IMG/VR virus record: IMGVR_UViG_3300037110_000037
Coordinates: 1-31,204 of that record
From: a virus
Length of the DNA stretch: 31,204 bases
Strand: one strand, 5' to 3'
The notes under the pieces: generated by a model
What the model was told of the DNA's origin: nothing
What the model saw: only the letters and a program-made list of their open reading frames with translations
Database searches by the model: none
Position numbers and translations under genes: made by a program
Shown here: one piece after another, positions 29,547 to 31,204 of the stretch
How the letters are laid out: every line of letters begins with the position of its first letter
Numbering within the stretch: the stretch's first letter is position 1

Positions 29547-30664
29547 CAATCAATTTCTACGAAAAGAAGTCAGACGCCGAGGAATTCAATAAAGAAGAGT
29601 CGGAGTTAAAGACGAAAGTAATTAAGATCGGAGCCCCCGATGATGCGGTTCCTTTACAGAAGGTAGCCGCAACCATAATTCGGTCTTATACGGATCGTGA
29701 TAAATGGGTGGAGTCGGTGAGTGTAGAGGAGTGGACGAAGAAACCGCTGAAATGTGTTCAAACAAAGAATGGCGTCAAAATTGCCAACCAAGCATTCAAT
29801 CTTGGTTTGAATGAAATCATGAAATTGGCAGTAGACGACAGGCCCACACATCAGCAGCAACCGCAGCCTCAGTACGCTCCGCAACCGCAATACCAGCAAC
29901 CGCAGCCTCAGTATGCTCCGCAACCACAATACCAGCAGCCGCAGCCGCAGTATGTCCCACAGCCACAATACCAGCAGCAAGGCCCACAACTTATCCTGCC
30001 GCAGAGTGTTACCCAGCGTCAGGCCCCGATGCCCATGAACGAGCAAGTTCATACGGGTGAAATGGGAGCCCCGGTCATCACCTCGGCAGATCGTGATTTC
30101 CAGACGGGTATGCAACAGGGCACATATGCCTCTACTCCCGCACAAGCTCACCCTGGTTACGACTACCGTGAGGGCGAGCGAATTGTTAGACAACAGCCTA
30201 AGAAGTCTATGGCTGGATTGCAATATGGACAGCGTATAGAAGTGTGTGATCCGCCCCCAGAGTTAAGGAATGATGTACGAGGCTTGAATTTGACCATTGG
30301 TAAGAGATACCAAGTTATCTCTGAACAACTAGCTCCGAACGGTAGCGACTATGTGTATAAGATCGTAGACGATACCGGGAGGGAAAAGCTGGTCGGCTGG
30401 CATTACTTTCGCCAACCCCAAGCAGTCCGGCAGGAGGAGTCTTATTATGACCCTCGTTCGGGCCAGCTTTTCACGGCTGCACGTTATGTTGACCAAGCTG
30501 CTATGGAGTCCCGAGAATATGAGTCTCGCCCTCGATTGCTTTACGAAGGAGGCTCCGAGCCCCCAATGTACAGAAACGTTGCCTCCTCCTCCGCCGACCC
30601 AAACATGAATGGGATGTTGTCAAGAATGGATCAAGCAGTAAGACGTAGAACAGGTACAAGATGA
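29519..30664 (+). CDS. Q/P/Y-rich repeat protein, likely virion or scaffold (381 aa)
   Basis: The first start is GTG at 29519, inside the GIY-YIG gene; no ribosome site is clear, so the true start may differ. The N-terminal 100 residues are an alpha/beta domain. Residues 113-160 are a QPQYAPQPQYQQ repeat with three copies of a 13-residue unit. The C-terminal part (from about 235) has a small KRYQVISEQLAPNG-like SH3-style strand set (GQRIEVCDPPPE, YKIVDDTGREKLVGW). The end is basic (MDQAVRRRTGTR). A binding or structural role is likely. It overlaps the next gene by ATGA. Confidence 0.55.
   Translation: MEAIIGYEITINFYEKKSDAEEFNKEESELKTKVIKIGAPDDAVPLQKVAATIIRSYTDRDKWVESVSVEEWTKKPLKCVQTKNGVKIANQAFNLGLNEIMKLAVDDRPTHQQQPQPQYAPQPQYQQPQPQYAPQPQYQQPQPQYVPQPQYQQQGPQLILPQSVTQRQAPMPMNEQVHTGEMGAPVITSADRDFQTGMQQGTYASTPAQAHPGYDYREGERIVRQQPKKSMAGLQYGQRIEVCDPPPELRNDVRGLNLTIGKRYQVISEQLAPNGSDYVYKIVDDTGREKLVGWHYFRQPQAVRQEESYYDPRSGQLFTAARYVDQAAMESREYESRPRLLYEGGSEPPMYRNVASSSADPNMNGMLSRMDQAVRRRTGTR
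29864..29980 (+). repeat. Three tandem 39-nt coding repeats
   Basis: Copies at 29864-29902, 29903-29941 and 29942-29980. Each encodes a QPQYAPQPQYQQP-like unit of 13 residues. Synonymous changes between copies show they have diverged under coding constraint. Such repeats expand and contract by slippage. Confidence 0.85.
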
Positions 30665-31204
30665 CAAAGAAGAAACTCCAAGAACGTAAAGAGAAGAAGC
30701 GTAAGGAAAAGGCCAAGGCTACGGTTGAGGCCCGTCGTAAGAAGCTCCAAGAGATGCGGAAGGAAGCTAATGAAACTGCTAAGTTTCAGAAGCACTTTGG
30801 TCTTAAGGTGGCTCCATACCGCCGTGCGGCCGACCCAGCCTTATTGGAACCGGAACCAGCTATGACCAAGCAAACTAAGGTAGATGATCCAAGGAAGGTG
30901 GAATATATCAAAAAGAAGCTTGAACACAATATGGAGATTCTGAAAGCGTTGGAAGAGGAGTTCCAACGGGAGCAAGAGGAACGTGAAAAGAACCAAAAGG
31001 CTTTAGAGGCAGAGGGGGCTTTTACTATGCGTGAAAAGCTAGATTTAATTGCCAAGAAGACCGAAGATAGGATTGCCACGGGCGACCTATCATCCAGCGA
31101 AGAGCTTACATCCATGCCCTATGACGAGCACTTTTTTGATGGTGCGGTAGAGGCTTATATGGAGCCATATTCGCCTCTACCGCACCATCAAAAAAGTGCT
31201 CGTC
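30661..31204 (+). CDS. Lys/Glu-rich coiled-coil protein, 3' end missing
   Basis: The gene starts at ATG 30661, overlapping the repeat gene by ATGA. It begins MTKKKLQERKEKKRKEKAK, very basic, then a coiled-coil-like Lys/Glu/Arg-rich region to about residue 125. It is open to the end of the window (181 codons). From 31123 onward the frame lies inside a palindrome, so the last part may not be the true sequence. It may be a scaffold, a DNA-binding or a structural protein. No family is recognised. Confidence 0.5.
   Translation, partial: MTKKKLQERKEKKRKEKAKATVEARRKKLQEMRKEANETAKFQKHFGLKVAPYRRAADPALLEPEPAMTKQTKVDDPRKVEYIKKKLEHNMEILKALEEEFQREQEEREKNQKALEAEGAFTMREKLDLIAKKTEDRIATGDLSSSEELTSMPYDEHFFDGAVEAYMEPYSPLPHHQKSAR
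31123..31204. repeat. 82-bp near-perfect palindrome at the window end
   Basis: The arms 31123-31154 and 31173-31204 are exact inverted copies (32 bp). The centre adds six more pairs (31157-31162 with 31165-31170) around a 2-nt loop, with two mismatches. It ends exactly at the last base. A fold-back assembly or amplification artefact is the first explanation; a real hairpin is the second. Confidence 0.9.

Noticed and set aside
29654-30223. Reverse-strand 189-aa frame opposite the Q/P repeat gene
   Set aside because: Low-complexity Leu/Arg shadow of the repeat region; no ribosome site and no domain.
1-31204. CRISPR array
   Set aside because: No series of short direct repeats with unique spacers is seen; the only tandem repeats are the three coding units at 29864-29980.

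Overview
This window reads as part of a large tailed-phage (caudovirus) genome, probably an environmental contig. The case rests on dense, overlapping gene strings (many ATGA stop/start overlaps), short frequent strand switches, and phage replication genes: a UvsW-like helicase, a family-A DNA polymerase, a DnaB/gp41-type replicative helicase and a possible UvsY-like mediator. It also carries a possible late sigma factor, an Hsp20 chaperone, and four kinds of selfish gene: HNH, endonuclease VII-like, GIY-YIG and TnpB. Many products have signal peptides, lipoboxes or membrane anchors, which suggests a host with a complex envelope. The host cannot be named from sequence alone.

Layout. 1-662: an IS200/IS605-type end, a tRNA-like gene with terminator, and a small membrane protein. 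659-8811: short divergent and convergent units holding the UvsW-like helicase, lipoproteins, a membrane-anchored HExxH protein and a set of proteins that share an N-terminal F-[KR]-x-[WF]-[LF]-[EQ] leader. One of these genes is split in frame by a TnpB element. 8808-10811: reverse-strand unknown genes and an HNH endonuclease. 10812-11379: a 568-nt gene-poor stretch. 11380-14346: DNA polymerase, a small HExxH protein, a secreted protein and a membrane-tethered thioredoxin. 14376-17382: terminator, a 108-nt hairpin, a second TnpB element, a CAP-domain secreted protein and an endonuclease VII-like gene. 17507-20736: sigma-like protein, methyltransferase, glycosyltransferase and macro-domain protein. 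20792-27055: one long forward run with helicase, two HAD phosphatases, UvsY-like protein, Nth-like glycosylase, then an EcoRV-like nuclease, a DNA adenine methyltransferase and a ThaI-like nuclease. 27166-31204: Hsp20, a cysteine-protease-like leader protein, a methyltransferase-like protein, a GIY-YIG/AP2 endonuclease, a Q/P-rich repeat protein and an open coiled-coil gene that runs into an 82-bp palindrome at the window edge.

How it fits together. The centre is a replication/recombination/repair and DNA-modification programme. Around it are two layers of special interest. The first is a family of otherwise unrelated proteins with a common leader resembling the T4 capsid-targeting peptide; two of them carry a Cys-His-Asp triad, so they may be packaged in the head and injected. 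The second is a restriction-modification cassette in which the EcoRV recognition loop is conserved, placed in the phage's own replication run. Function calls come from motif recognition by eye; no database search was run.
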